Positions 34,911-44,845 are shown, counted from the stretch's first letter. The stretch is 58,547 nt of DNA from Lentisphaeria bacterium UBA7640 (GCA_002483765.1 DLIO01000041.1:1-58547); one strand, 5' to 3'. A program made the numbers and translations. The notes: generated by a model from the letters alone, not told the origin.

Positions 34911-36686
34911 ATGAAAGCAAATGATCTGAGAAAAAAATATATCGAGTTTTTTAAGTCCAAAGGACATCACGAAATTAAGAGTGCGCCGTTGGTACCCGAA
35001 AACGATCCGACCTGCCTGTTTACCACCGCTGGGATGCATCCGTTGGTGCCGTATTTGATGGGTGAAAAACATCCATTGGGAAACCGCCTGTGCAATTATC
35101 AGAAATGCGTCCGTACCGGCGATATTGACGAAGTTGGTGATCCGGTGCATTTGACTTTTTTTGAGATGTTGGGCAATTGGTCACTTGGAGATTATTTTAA
35201 AGAAGATGCGATTAAATTCAGTTTTGAATTTTTAACTAGCCCTGACTGGCTTAACATTCCGCTCGAAAAATTAGCATTTACCGTTTTTGCCGGCGATGAA
35301 AATTGTCCTTTTGATGCTGAATCGTACGAGCTTTGGCTTTCGCTCGGAGTTCCAGCCGAACGCATCGCCAAATTGGATAAAAAAGATAATTGGTGGGGGC
35401 CAGCCGGGCAAACCGGACCATGTGGGCCGGATACAGAAATGTTTTACTGGTCAGGTGATGGCGCGGCTCCAACTGTTTACGATCCAGATGAAAAACTCTG
35501 GGTTGAGATCTGGAATAATGTTTTTATTCAGTATAATAAAAATGCTGAGGGCAAATACGAGTTACTGGCACACCAAAACGTCGATACCGGCATGGGTTTA
35601 GAGCGCGTAACGGCTGCTTTGCAGGGCAAATCAAGTTGTTATGATACTGAGATTTTCCAACCAATTTTCACCCGTTTGGATCAACTGCGTGGTATTGATA
35701 CTCCACAGTCGCGCGGTGATTCTGAACGTATTATCGCGGATCATTCACGTGCAGCAGTATTTATTATTGGCGACGGTATTACGCCAGGAAAAGTTGATCA
35801 AGCTTACGTATTGCGGCGCTTGATCCGGAGAGCCGTTCGCGAAGGGCGAAAACTCGGCTTGACCAACTTTATGCCAACGATCGCACAAGTGGTTATCGAT
35901 AGCTTTGGCGACGTGTATCCTGAACTGAAAAATCGCGCTGCAGTTATCCTTGAAGAACTGCAAGTTGAGGAAAAACAGTTTAACGTTACTCTCGAAAACG
36001 GCACGCGTGAATTTGAGAAATTAATCGCTAAAGTCCCTCCGCATGTCACTAAGAAATCAATCAGTGGGAAAAACGCTTTTTTCCTCTATGAAACCTATGG
36101 TTTTCCGATTGAGTTAACTGAAGAGATGGCGCACGAAAATGGTTTTAGCGTTAATCATGAAGATTTCTGGAAGGCTTACGAAAAACACCAAGAACTTTCG
36201 CGACAAGGAGCAGAAGGGAAATTCAAAGGAGGTTTGGCGGATAATTCGCAGGAAACCGCAAAGTTGCATACTGCGACGCATCTACTGCAAGCCGCTCTTC
36301 GCAAAGTACTTGGTGAACAGGTCGAGCAGCGCGGTTCTAATATTACTGCTGAACGTCTGCGTTTCGATTTTACGCATAATGAAAAAGTAGCCCCGGAACA
36401 GCTCGCCGAAGTCGAAAAACTGGTTAACGAGGCCATTCAGGCTGGAATCCCGATTGATTGCCAGGAAATGGCTTTCGAAGAAGCTAAAGAAAAAGGTGCA
36501 ATAGGTTTGTTTGGAGATCGTTACGGCGAACGGGTGAAGGTTTACACTGTCGGTGAATTCAGCAAAGAAGTTTGCGGTGGTCCGCATACGGACAACACCG
36601 CAAAGCTCGGAGAATTTAAAATTCAGAAGGAAGAAAGTTCCAGTCGTGGTGTGCGCCGTATTAAAGCGGTTTTGATTCAGTCGTAA
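34911..36686 (+). CDS. alaS: Alanyl-tRNA synthetase, short form
   Basis: Charges tRNA-Ala. The 591-residue protein has a full class II catalytic core (FTTAGMHPLVPYL, KCVRTGDIDEVG, FFEMLGNWSLGDYF, NVDTGMGLERV), the tRNA-recognition region and the editing domain with HTATHLL (His453, His457) and CGGPH (Cys555, His559). It ends right after GVRRIKAV, so the C-terminal oligomerisation/C-Ala domain (some 250-280 residues in E. coli-type enzymes) is missing. The stop is clean and the next gene follows 21 nt later, so this is a real short form rather than a frameshift. Confidence 0.92.
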   Translation: MKANDLRKKYIEFFKSKGHHEIKSAPLVPENDPTCLFTTAGMHPLVPYLMGEKHPLGNRLCNYQKCVRTGDIDEVGDPVHLTFFEMLGNWSLGDYFKEDAIKFSFEFLTSPDWLNIPLEKLAFTVFAGDENCPFDAESYELWLSLGVPAERIAKLDKKDNWWGPAGQTGPCGPDTEMFYWSGDGAAPTVYDPDEKLWVEIWNNVFIQYNKNAEGKYELLAHQNVDTGMGLERVTAALQGKSSCYDTEIFQPIFTRLDQLRGIDTPQSRGDSERIIADHSRAAVFIIGDGITPGKVDQAYVLRRLIRRAVREGRKLGLTNFMPTIAQVVIDSFGDVYPELKNRAAVILEELQVEEKQFNVTLENGTREFEKLIAKVPPHVTKKSISGKNAFFLYETYGFPIELTEEMAHENGFSVNHEDFWKAYEKHQELSRQGAEGKFKGGLADNSQETAKLHTATHLLQAALRKVLGEQVEQRGSNITAERLRFDFTHNEKVAPEQLAEVEKLVNEAIQAGIPIDCQEMAFEEAKEKGAIGLFGDRYGERVKVYTVGEFSKEVCGGPHTDNTAKLGEFKIQKEESSSRGVRRIKAVLIQS

Positions 36687-36707
36687 CAGTAACATGAGGA
36701 TGAGTTT

Positions 36708-37217
36708 ATGGATAAACGTGATTTGAAAATATTTAAAACATCAATCGGATATTTGGTCAAAGTTTACGGGCGGGCCGATTTTAGATATGGAACGGAGTTC
36801 CGAAGGTTTGCTCGCAATTTATCAGGTGATTTTGGCAAGGTCAGTATCGATTTAAAGGAGTGCGAGGCGATGGACAGCACCTTCATGGGCACGCTGGCAA
36901 TGCTTGGCTTGAAAGGGCGCAAACAGGATAAACCCGTTGAAATGTTGAATACATCGGAGTTTTGTCGTGGATTGCTACGAGGGTTAGGTTTGATACCGTT
37001 GTTTGATTTTGAAAGTCGTGAGGCAACAGAGGTGGGCGATTTACTTATAATTACTGCTGATGGTGACGTGGAATTGGCGACTGCCGAAGCCGTAGTTGAA
37101 GCCCATAAGACATTAGTAGAAGCTGACTCAGCTAACGCTCCCAAGTTTAACGCTGTAATCGATTACGCAGAAAAAGATCTCGAGAAACTCAAAAACAAGA
37201 ACAAAGAAAAGTTGTAA
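36708..37217 (+). CDS. STAS-domain protein (anti-anti-sigma type)
   Basis: The 169-residue protein has an N-terminal STAS domain (about 5-105) with Ser57 in AMDSTFMGTLAML at the position phosphorylated in SpoIIAA/RsbV-like factors, then a charged helical tail (about 110-169) ending in a Lys-rich stretch. Possible role in partner-switching control of a sigma factor; no kinase/anti-sigma or phosphatase gene is adjacent. AGGATGAG precedes the ATG. Confidence 0.8.
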   Translation: MDKRDLKIFKTSIGYLVKVYGRADFRYGTEFRRFARNLSGDFGKVSIDLKECEAMDSTFMGTLAMLGLKGRKQDKPVEMLNTSEFCRGLLRGLGLIPLFDFESREATEVGDLLIITADGDVELATAEAVVEAHKTLVEADSANAPKFNAVIDYAEKDLEKLKNKNKEKL

Positions 37218-37226
37218 CTTAGACTC

Positions 37227-37261
37227 TTAATTCGCGCGCGCATTATGCGCGCGTGAATTAA
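37227..37261 (+). repeat. GC-rich palindrome, copy 7
   Basis: TTAATTCGCGCGCGC and GCGCGCGTGAATTAA around ATTAT, 9 nt after the STAS gene. One G-T wobble pairing in plus-strand RNA. Identical to copy 8 over the whole 35 nt. Confidence 0.92.
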
Positions 37262-37391
37262 GATAAAGTTTTATATTATCAAATCGTCTGGTTCAGAAAT
37301 TAATTCGTTATAGTTGATTTTTTTGAACAATGAACGATATTAAAACATTAGATTTATATTTGTTGTAAGCATATTACTATGGAGGTTTAGG

Positions 37392-39083
37392 ATGGATTGT
37401 TGCTACACTGGAAAAGAGATTCCGAGCAAAATGTTAGCATGGCGGATGTATGGAGCGGAAATGGAAAATTTCGGTGATAATGATCAACCCTGCGAAATCC
37501 CAGTGCCAGAAATTAAAGATGATGAATTGTTAGTCAGAATTGATGCTATTGGGCTTTGTTTTTCCGATGTAAAACTGATCAGAGCAGGAGAAGAACATCC
37601 TCGCGTTATCTCTAAAAACCTTAAAGAAGACCCAGTTATCCCCGGCCACGAAGCGGTTATGACCATTGTCAAAACTGGTTCAAAAATTGATCCTCAATTC
37701 CAGGTGGGACAACGCTTTATCATTCAGGCTGATATCTATGTCAATGGCAAAGGTTTTGCTTATGGTTATGCTATCAACGGCGGAATGGCTCAATACAGTG
37801 TAATTGATCAGCGTGTTTTAAATGGCGATGAAGGTTCTTATTTATTGCCATTGGATGAAAAAACTCCAGTTGCAGTTGCCGCGTTGATGGAACCTTGGAC
37901 TTGCGTTCAAGCTGCGTACATGATCGAATATCGTAAAGCACCAAAGAAAGGTGGCAAAGTGTTAGTCGCGACGGAACCCGGCAATAAAAAAATTTATCGT
38001 GCCGGCGCTCTGTTAAAAGATGCAGCTCCAGCTTCGGTTAAAGCACTGAATCTCGATCCTGCGGCAGTAACCGCGCTCAGCACCGAACTCGGAATGACGG
38101 TTGAAACCATTAGTGAAATTCCAAGTGACGAGCAATTTGACGATATTTTCATCTGCGATGTCCATAACCGTGATTTTGGTGAAAAAGTTGGAAAGTTGGG
38201 CAAACGTTCGGCCATGATCAGCTTTATCGGTGAATTTAAAAATGAGAATTGGTCTTTTGACGTTGGCAGCATCCATTACGAAAACTGGTACTATCAAGGC
38301 GCGAAAGGAGATCTGTTGTCGAGTGGCTACGGGCGCAATCAGCGCAGTAAACTCAAATCTGGCGGAAGCTGTTGGTTGGCCGGTGGAGCAGGAGCAATGG
38401 GACAGATGCATACTCAGATGGCAGTTGAAGATCCGAATGGTCCGAAACGCATTGTGGTTTCTGACATGGACGACGCCCGCATTGAGAATGTCAAACGTCT
38501 GCTTAGCGATAAAATCAAAGAGCGTGGTATAGAGTTCAAAACTCTGAATCCTGGCAAAATGACTCCTGCGGAATTTGAGAAAGCATTGAAAGATTTTGCG
38601 CCGGAAGGTTTTGACGATATTATTATGCTGGTGCCAGTGGTACCGGTGTTAAATCAATCGGCTACTCTCTTGAAAGAAGATGGTTTGATGAACATTTTTG
38701 CTGGTATTCCTGCTGGTAAAGAGGGCGCGCTGAATGTTTCAGGTATCGCGGCCAAGGGACAACGCTACATCGGTTCCAGTGGCAGTACTACTGCTCATCT
38801 GCGCCACACGCTAGCACTTGTGGAAAGTGGCAAGCTCGAGCCAGTTACGGCTTTGGCCGCAGTCGGTGGTATGCGTAGTCTGAAAACTGGCCTTGAGGCC
38901 GTCATCAACGCTAAATTCCCCGGCAAGGTAGTGATCTTTCCGAACTGCGAACATATGCCGTTAACCCCAGTACAAAACCTTGCAGAATTAGCCAAAGGCA
39001 TCGGCGATACCCTTGACAATAATGGTTTTTATACTGCCGCTACTGAAGAAAAATTGCTGGAGAAGTATTGTCTAAATAGATGA
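37392..39083 (+). CDS. Long-form alcohol-dehydrogenase-like (MDR) protein
   Basis: The 563-residue protein has a GroES-like dehydrogenase domain (about 25-165: GLCFSDVKLI, PGHEAVM, VGQRFIIQAD, LMEPWTC) and a Rossmann domain with GGAGAMGQMH near residue 335. About 130 residues (190-320) lie between them, where normal MDR proteins (about 350 residues) have none; this insert starts like a second Rossmann fold (KVLVATEP) and contains DDIFICDVH. Zinc ligands at the catalytic site appear kept (Cys, His-Glu), the structural zinc cluster is absent. Function unknown; sugar-phosphate or polyol reductases are the closest plan. Overlaps lptD by 4 nt. Confidence 0.8.
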   Translation: MDCCYTGKEIPSKMLAWRMYGAEMENFGDNDQPCEIPVPEIKDDELLVRIDAIGLCFSDVKLIRAGEEHPRVISKNLKEDPVIPGHEAVMTIVKTGSKIDPQFQVGQRFIIQADIYVNGKGFAYGYAINGGMAQYSVIDQRVLNGDEGSYLLPLDEKTPVAVAALMEPWTCVQAAYMIEYRKAPKKGGKVLVATEPGNKKIYRAGALLKDAAPASVKALNLDPAAVTALSTELGMTVETISEIPSDEQFDDIFICDVHNRDFGEKVGKLGKRSAMISFIGEFKNENWSFDVGSIHYENWYYQGAKGDLLSSGYGRNQRSKLKSGGSCWLAGGAGAMGQMHTQMAVEDPNGPKRIVVSDMDDARIENVKRLLSDKIKERGIEFKTLNPGKMTPAEFEKALKDFAPEGFDDIIMLVPVVPVLNQSATLLKEDGLMNIFAGIPAGKEGALNVSGIAAKGQRYIGSSGSTTAHLRHTLALVESGKLEPVTALAAVGGMRSLKTGLEAVINAKFPGKVVIFPNCEHMPLTPVQNLAELAKGIGDTLDNNGFYTAATEEKLLEKYCLNR

Positions 39084-41728
39084 AAACCTGTCTAAAAATT
39101 ATCGTATTGTTGTTTTTGGCGACATTTTTACCCGCAGCTTTCGCGCAGGGAGATATGTTTGGGTTCAGCGAACTCAAAGATGATCTCAATATGCGTGAAA
39201 GTTTGGGTGATTTGACCAATGCTCGAGCTGAAAAATGGAATGCAGCAGGCGATAACGTTTTAGTTGAAGGCGATGTTTTTCTTCCCTTGGGAAAACTGCG
39301 AATATATGCAGACAAAGCCATTGTCAATACCAAAACTAAAGATATTGAAGCCGTTGGTAATGTTCGTCTTTATCGGGTTAATAAAAAGAAGATGACGGTC
39401 ACCATTGACGACTTAATCAAGATCCGTAACAGTAGCGAAGCGGTGGTGGCGATTGAGGCTTACAAAACCGATTCACTTGGAAATCAACTGATTGACATTG
39501 AAGTAACGCTACAAAACGGAATGGTTAGAGCAGACCGCATTAGCGGAAATCTCGGTTCCGGCGTTCTCGAGATGAGCAATATCCGAGTGAGATATAATTC
39601 ATTCATTTGTAAAGCAGAACATGCGGTTCGTAAACCTTCCGGTGAATTGAGTGTAACTAATGCGGAACTCACTACTTGCGAATATTTTGATGAGGGTAAC
39701 GGACATTATTCGATTTTTCTCAAGACCGGTAATTTTTATCCATACGTCAGTGATGAATTTGGTTTCGCGGGAAAACAGTCTGATTTTGGCGATCATAGTG
39801 TTTGGGGTTGGAACGCCCTGCTGAAGGTTTACGGAATTCCTCTTTTTTGGGTGCCTTTTTTCTACAAACCTAAGGATGAAAGTCCAGGATTGTTTGGCAT
39901 GCAGTTTGGTACTAGCAGTGATTTCGGTTTTACTATAAATACTTATAAACGCTTTCATCTTACCGATTATCCATTTTCTACGGTCAAATTGTTTGCAGAT
40001 TTTTACTCGAAGCGCGGTTTTGGCTACGGAGCTGAGGCCGAAGTCTCTACCGAAGAATCTAAAACTTTCATCAAGGGTTACAGTATTTATGACCAAAAGC
40101 CTTATGAAAGTAGTGATGTTGAAAAAGAGCGTTTAGAAATACCTCACTATCGCTATGGACTGGAACTATCTAATGTCACCCATATTACTCCGCGCTTAGA
40201 CTTCCGTGGACGTTTCAGCCTAAGTAGTGATTATTACTTCCGTAAAGATTTTGATTCGCCAGCCTACGACGCAAACCCTGAACCGTCGACGTTCGGAGCT
40301 TTAGAATATCAATTCGACCGGGTTACCACGTCACTCTATACCACTGCACGAGTTAATGATTTTTATACCAGCGTTCAGCGTTTACCCGAATTTAGAGTCG
40401 ATCTACCAAGACAAGAGTTATTTGGTAATATTTATCATCAAGGGGAATTTTCTTTAGCTAATTTAGAGATGAAATGGCGCGAATATGATAAACCGCGGCA
40501 AATTGATCCTTTGACCGGAGACCCGTTTTCTGGCAACAAGGACTATAATGCATTCCGCCTCGACACACTGCACATGTTTTATTACCCGATTAAACTGCCA
40601 TGGTTGCACATAACTCCGCGTACCGGAGTCCGTATGACCTATTATGACCGTTCGTCACGTCGGGCTATTAATGCCAACGATATTGGTCGCATGGGTATTG
40701 CCGATGAACCAGAAGATTTGGGCTTTGGGTCTGTACCAGCCTACGACAAAAAAGGTGGCAGCCGAACTCGTTTTATTATGGAAGCTGGTATTGAGGCCAA
40801 TACCAAAATATATCACGCCTGGCAGGATGTGAAAAACACTTTTTTTCAACTAGATGGCTTGCGCCACGTCATGGAGCCATATGTAAACTATACCTTTATT
40901 CCAGAACCTACTGAAGATCGCGAACATCTCTATTTCTTTGACGAGGTTGATCGTATCAAGGAACAAAACTTTGTTCGCTTGGGAGTGAAGCAACGTTTGC
41001 AGACTCGTCGTGGTAATTACGGCAGTGAAGTTATTTATAACTGGCTAACCTCGGAAACTTATTGGGATTTTCACTTTCAAAATCGTGACGGCTTCAATAA
41101 TAGCGGTGACTTAGTTCACCGTATGAACTTTAATCCGACACAAGATTTAAATATTATGTTCTTGATCGCTATTGATGCTGGGAAAAACAATGACCATGAC
41201 GTCGAAGCCAATCGTCGCGGACGTAATGCCGGCCGACCCGGTCTTAGTAGTGATTTTATCAACAAACTCGAGTTGAGCATTAATTATACTATTTTCAGTG
41301 GTTGTTCAGTTCGAGCCAGTTACTCTTACGCCGATCCATATCGTTCCCGACCAGCATATTCGATGGGCAGTACATTTCACGAAGTTGATGGAGGAAGTTC
41401 ATTCGATAGATATTATTATGAAAGGACTCAATCTGCAAGTTTCGGATTTACGGTACCATTGGCCTCAGATCGGACTTTTCGCGGCGACTTTGATATGACC
41501 TATGATTTTGAAGCTGGTTATATCAGCGATATCAGAATTCGTTTAGTCAAAACCCTTCACTGTTGGGATGTTGCACTGGAATTATCCCAATATCGGAAGT
41601 ACAGTGGCGAGGGTGACATTGAGTACGACCGGTCGATTACGGTCATGTTTTATTTAAATGGTCTGTCTGGACCACTGAATCGAATGCAACGTTCTGCAGC
41701 TAACCGAGTTCGCAATTACTCAATGTAA
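39080..41728 (+). CDS. lptD: LPS-assembly outer-membrane protein LptD
   Basis: Inserts LPS into the outer leaflet. The 882-residue protein has a signal peptide (MKTCLKIIVLLFLATFLPAAFA), an N-terminal OstA/LptA-like beta-jellyroll (about 50-190: NVLVEGDVFLPLGKLRIYADKAIVNTKT), and a long C-terminal region rich in alternating aromatic strands, the LptD barrel, ending in a Tyr-rich stretch with YDRSITVMFYLNG. It starts inside the preceding gene (ATGA). Cysteines are few and not in the E. coli pattern. Confidence 0.85.
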   Translation: MKTCLKIIVLLFLATFLPAAFAQGDMFGFSELKDDLNMRESLGDLTNARAEKWNAAGDNVLVEGDVFLPLGKLRIYADKAIVNTKTKDIEAVGNVRLYRVNKKKMTVTIDDLIKIRNSSEAVVAIEAYKTDSLGNQLIDIEVTLQNGMVRADRISGNLGSGVLEMSNIRVRYNSFICKAEHAVRKPSGELSVTNAELTTCEYFDEGNGHYSIFLKTGNFYPYVSDEFGFAGKQSDFGDHSVWGWNALLKVYGIPLFWVPFFYKPKDESPGLFGMQFGTSSDFGFTINTYKRFHLTDYPFSTVKLFADFYSKRGFGYGAEAEVSTEESKTFIKGYSIYDQKPYESSDVEKERLEIPHYRYGLELSNVTHITPRLDFRGRFSLSSDYYFRKDFDSPAYDANPEPSTFGALEYQFDRVTTSLYTTARVNDFYTSVQRLPEFRVDLPRQELFGNIYHQGEFSLANLEMKWREYDKPRQIDPLTGDPFSGNKDYNAFRLDTLHMFYYPIKLPWLHITPRTGVRMTYYDRSSRRAINANDIGRMGIADEPEDLGFGSVPAYDKKGGSRTRFIMEAGIEANTKIYHAWQDVKNTFFQLDGLRHVMEPYVNYTFIPEPTEDREHLYFFDEVDRIKEQNFVRLGVKQRLQTRRGNYGSEVIYNWLTSETYWDFHFQNRDGFNNSGDLVHRMNFNPTQDLNIMFLIAIDAGKNNDHDVEANRRGRNAGRPGLSSDFINKLELSINYTIFSGCSVRASYSYADPYRSRPAYSMGSTFHEVDGGSSFDRYYYERTQSASFGFTVPLASDRTFRGDFDMTYDFEAGYISDIRIRLVKTLHCWDVALELSQYRKYSGEGDIEYDRSITVMFYLNGLSGPLNRMQRSAANRVRNYSM

Positions 41729-41749
41729 ACTTATTGATAAAGGGAAATT

Positions 41750-42730
41750 ATGTATATTGTAACTGGTGGCGCAGGCCTGATAGGAAGTTCTTTTATTTGG
41801 CGACTTAACCAAGCTGGAATTAATGATATTGTCGTAGTCGATCATCTTGGCTTAAGTGAGAAATGGAAAAATTTACGTGCGCTTAAATTTGCCGATTATT
41901 TTGAAAAGGATGATTTTCTTAATAAAATCAATGACGGTTTTTTTAATAATTCTGATATTGAAGGGATTATCCATCTTGGAGCGTGTTCTGCTACTACAGA
42001 ACGTGATGCCACTTATTTAGTGGAAAATAATTTTAATTACTCTAAAACTCTTTGTTTGTTTGCGTTGAAGTCCAATATTCGCTTCCTCTATGCTTCAAGT
42101 TGCGCCACTTATGGCGATGGTAATCATGGCTATCTTGACGATGAAACCCAAATAGAAAAACTGCGCCCACTAAATATGTATGGCTATTCCAAACAGATGT
42201 TCGACCTGTGGCTGAAAAACAAGAATATTCTAAAAGATGTAATTGGCTTGAAATTTTCAAATATTTATGGGCCTAATGAACATCACAAGGCTGAAATGCG
42301 CAGCGTAGTTTGTCGGGCTTTTGAGCAAATTAGCACCGAAAGGAATATGCAACTTTTTAAATCTTATAATCAGGAATATGCTGATGGCGAACAGATGCGC
42401 GATTTTCTTTATGCTAAGGATGCTGTTGAGATGATGTTTTTTTTACTAAATTGTCCTCAAGCTAGCGGTATTTACAATATCGGTAGTGGACGGGCAGAAA
42501 CCTGGAATGCACTGGCATGCGCCGCTTTTGAAGCTTTTGAATTAGAGCCAGAAATCAGGTATATTGAAATGCCTGACCACCTCCGTGGTCGCTATCAATA
42601 CTACACCAAAGCCGAAATAGGGAAACTTCAGGCCTTGGGTTATGATCGTGAAATCACTTCGTTGCGTGAAGCTGTAATCGAGTATATTCGCAATTACCGG
42701 CTACAAGATAAGTTGTTTGGCGATGAATAA
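41750..42730 (+). CDS. hldD: ADP-L-glycero-D-manno-heptose 6-epimerase
   Basis: Makes the heptose donor for LPS inner core. The 326-residue NADP-dependent short-chain epimerase has VTGGAGLIGSSF, HLGACSATTERD, the catalytic pair Tyr144 and Lys148 (YGYSK), KFSNIYGPNEHHK and GEQMRDFLYAKD, all typical of HldD. The 3' end overlaps rsmB by 8 nt. Confidence 0.94.
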   Translation: MYIVTGGAGLIGSSFIWRLNQAGINDIVVVDHLGLSEKWKNLRALKFADYFEKDDFLNKINDGFFNNSDIEGIIHLGACSATTERDATYLVENNFNYSKTLCLFALKSNIRFLYASSCATYGDGNHGYLDDETQIEKLRPLNMYGYSKQMFDLWLKNKNILKDVIGLKFSNIYGPNEHHKAEMRSVVCRAFEQISTERNMQLFKSYNQEYADGEQMRDFLYAKDAVEMMFFLLNCPQASGIYNIGSGRAETWNALACAAFEAFELEPEIRYIEMPDHLRGRYQYYTKAEIGKLQALGYDREITSLREAVIEYIRNYRLQDKLFGDE

Positions 42731-43970
42731 AAATATTGCTGAAAAAATCCTTGAGTATGCTGCAGCGGGCCTTGAAGCGGCGGCTTCGGAACGTTCAAAT
42801 ATTGATGACTATTTAGACTTTAGTTTGCCTGATCCCGATTTGCGACGCTCTGTATCCAGTATTCTATTCGAATATTTCCGGCACAAGAGTATTATTGATA
42901 AATTATTGAATTCCTTGATATCAAGACCGTGCAATCCCGAACTTCGGCATGTTTTATGCGCCGCTACGACGCAAATGCTTTACCAAAGTGGTATCGCCGC
43001 CGCCAGTGCGGCCAATGTCGCTGTAGTTGTCGCCAAAAAACGTTTTGGCCAACATATTGGTGGCTTTGTTAATGCGATTCTACGGAATGTCGCACGAACC
43101 AATTTTCAAGACTTTTGTGATAAGCTAAGCGTGGAAGAAAGTAGCAACCTGCCTCCTGCCATCTATCGGCATTGGCAAAAAATTTATCCTGAACAGCTCG
43201 GGTCACTAGTCGAGCTGTTGAAGCACCGTGCCGCACTGACTTTTCGTGCATGTGGAGCTCCGCTTAATGATGAAGAAATTTTATCAGTCGAAGCTGTTGC
43301 CGTTCCGTCAGTTGGATTCCATTTTTATAAAACAGAAAGCCCTGCATTGCTTTTTAAAAGTGAACTGCTTAAAGACGGGCGTATTTATGTTCAAGACCCA
43401 GCGGCGGCGCTTGCACCAACTTTAGCTTCTCCACAGCCTAATGAGGCGGTTATTGATTTATGTGCCGCGCCAGGTGGAAAGACGCTGATGTTGGCTGAAT
43501 TACTTGGCGATAGTGGCTGTTTGGTCGTTGCTGATCGCTCGGAAGTTCGTCAGAAAATAACTGAACAAAATCTGCGTCTTCGTGGTTATCAGCATCCAGT
43601 GGTAATCGGTTCGGTGCAGGATAATCCCTTTAAAGAGCAGAAATTTGACGTCGTTTTGCTTGATGTCCCCTGTAGCAATACTGGTGTTTTCCATCGCCGT
43701 CCCGACGCGCTTTGGAGCTTCTCTAATAAAAAACTTAACGAACTGGTTAAACTACAAATGGAACTGCTCAAAGCTGCTGCCAAAATTATAAATCCAGACG
43801 GACGCTTGGTTTACAGTACTTGTAGTATCGAGCCAGCAGAAAATCAAAGCTTAATTGCCTTGTTTATCCGGAATTATCCAGAATTTCAACTTCAAACAGA
43901 AACTCAACTGATGCCCTGCACCGGCAACGACGGCGCATACGTTGCGGTATTAAAGTTCCATAAATCTTGA
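42723..43970 (+). CDS. rsmB: 16S rRNA m5C967 methyltransferase
   Basis: Methylates a cytosine of 16S rRNA. The 415-residue protein has an N-terminal NusB-like helical RNA-binding domain (about 5-130) and a RsmB/NOP2-type methyltransferase domain with DLCAAPGGKTLML, VLLDVPCSNTG (Cys) and YSTCSIEPAENQ (catalytic Cys). The ATG at 42723, inside the end of hldD, is preferred to a TTG six bases upstream. It ends the LPS-linked run before tmRNA. Confidence 0.93.
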   Translation: MNKNIAEKILEYAAAGLEAAASERSNIDDYLDFSLPDPDLRRSVSSILFEYFRHKSIIDKLLNSLISRPCNPELRHVLCAATTQMLYQSGIAAASAANVAVVVAKKRFGQHIGGFVNAILRNVARTNFQDFCDKLSVEESSNLPPAIYRHWQKIYPEQLGSLVELLKHRAALTFRACGAPLNDEEILSVEAVAVPSVGFHFYKTESPALLFKSELLKDGRIYVQDPAAALAPTLASPQPNEAVIDLCAAPGGKTLMLAELLGDSGCLVVADRSEVRQKITEQNLRLRGYQHPVVIGSVQDNPFKEQKFDVVLLDVPCSNTGVFHRRPDALWSFSNKKLNELVKLQMELLKAAAKIINPDGRLVYSTCSIEPAENQSLIALFIRNYPEFQLQTETQLMPCTGNDGAYVAVLKFHKS

Positions 43971-44086
43971 TTTACATCAGGTACTCAAATGAAAGCATCA
44001 GCTGCGGGTTATTCTCTTCGCTACTTCTTCGTGATGACTTGTAAAAATAAGATTTTGTGCTAAACTATACGTGATGTATTATTAGA

Positions 44087-44092
44087 TATAAT
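44087..44092 (+). promoter_or_regulatory. -10 box of the tmRNA gene
   Basis: A perfect TATAAT 25 nt upstream of the mature tmRNA 5' end, consistent with a short 5' leader removed by RNase P. The -35 region is poor at 17-nt spacing. Confidence 0.5.
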
Positions 44093-44116
44093 ATGGTTGT
44101 TTGAGAACTGAATTTT

Positions 44117-44474
44117 GGGGATGTACTGGATTCGACTGAGTACGTCAGGTGTTAGCTGCATGCCGAGGATAATCGTGGGCCTCGTAAATCATCGATTAAA
44201 CAAATAACAGCGAACGAAGAGTACGCACTGGCCGCTTAATTGACGGACACGTCTTTACCCTGACGGGTGTTAAGGGATAAAGGCGTAAAATAACGCCCTG
44301 GTTTGAAAATTTTACTTTTCGGTTTTCGAACAAGACATTAGAAAAGCCAGTCTGAAAGCAGGCCTGTTTACCGGCTAAGCCAACGGACGATAAACAATAA
44401 AAGGTAAAATACGCATGTAGACGTTACCGCTATACTACTTCAACACGGGGGTTCGACTCCCCCCATCTCCACCA
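44117..44474 (+). ncRNA. ssrA: Transfer-messenger RNA (one-piece)
   Basis: Rescues stalled ribosomes and tags the unfinished protein. The 5' end GGGGATG pairs with CATCTCC before the encoded ACCA at the 3' end, with TGTACTGGATTCGAC and GGTTCGACTCC as the conserved ends of the tRNA-like part. The tag frame at 44210-44239 reads ANEEYALAA then TAA, close to the common ANDENYALAA. One-piece gene, not permuted. Length about 358 nt is normal. Confidence 0.96.
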
Positions 44475-44845
44475 TTTTCATTGAATTTTGGGTAGTCAGA
44501 CAATAAGTTTGATTTTTGCTAATTTATTTAAAGCATTTTAACCCAGTTTTTACAGTTAAATATATAAACGACCATAAATTATTTTTTTCGCTAAGTTTGC
44601 CATATAACGGTTTCACCCTAGATTAAGGAACCATACATCTTGCACTTAATTCCCCGCGTCTCTATTTCCCTCAATAATGATAGTTTCTTAAAGATAAATC
44701 ATTGCTGAGGTAGGAACAGGCTTTCCATAGCCCATGCTACAAATTTTTCACGCACCAGCTAAGCCTAATTGAGAATTATTACGGTTAAGTGGGAGGAAAT
44801 TATCGCGAGTAGTTGGTATTAATGAAGGCGAGAACGGCCGTGAAT
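44475..44845. other. Intergenic, no gene seen
   Basis: AT-rich stretch between tmRNA and the 3' end of rfbD. I found no tRNA, no repeat of the tmRNA 3' end (as an integrated element would leave) and no reading frame of note. Confidence 0.4.

Noticed and set aside
44475..44845. Possible genomic-island attachment site at the tmRNA 3' end
   Set aside because: tmRNA genes are common integration sites, but I found no second copy of the 3' tRNA-like end nearby and no integrase; the genes beyond are ordinary rfb genes.
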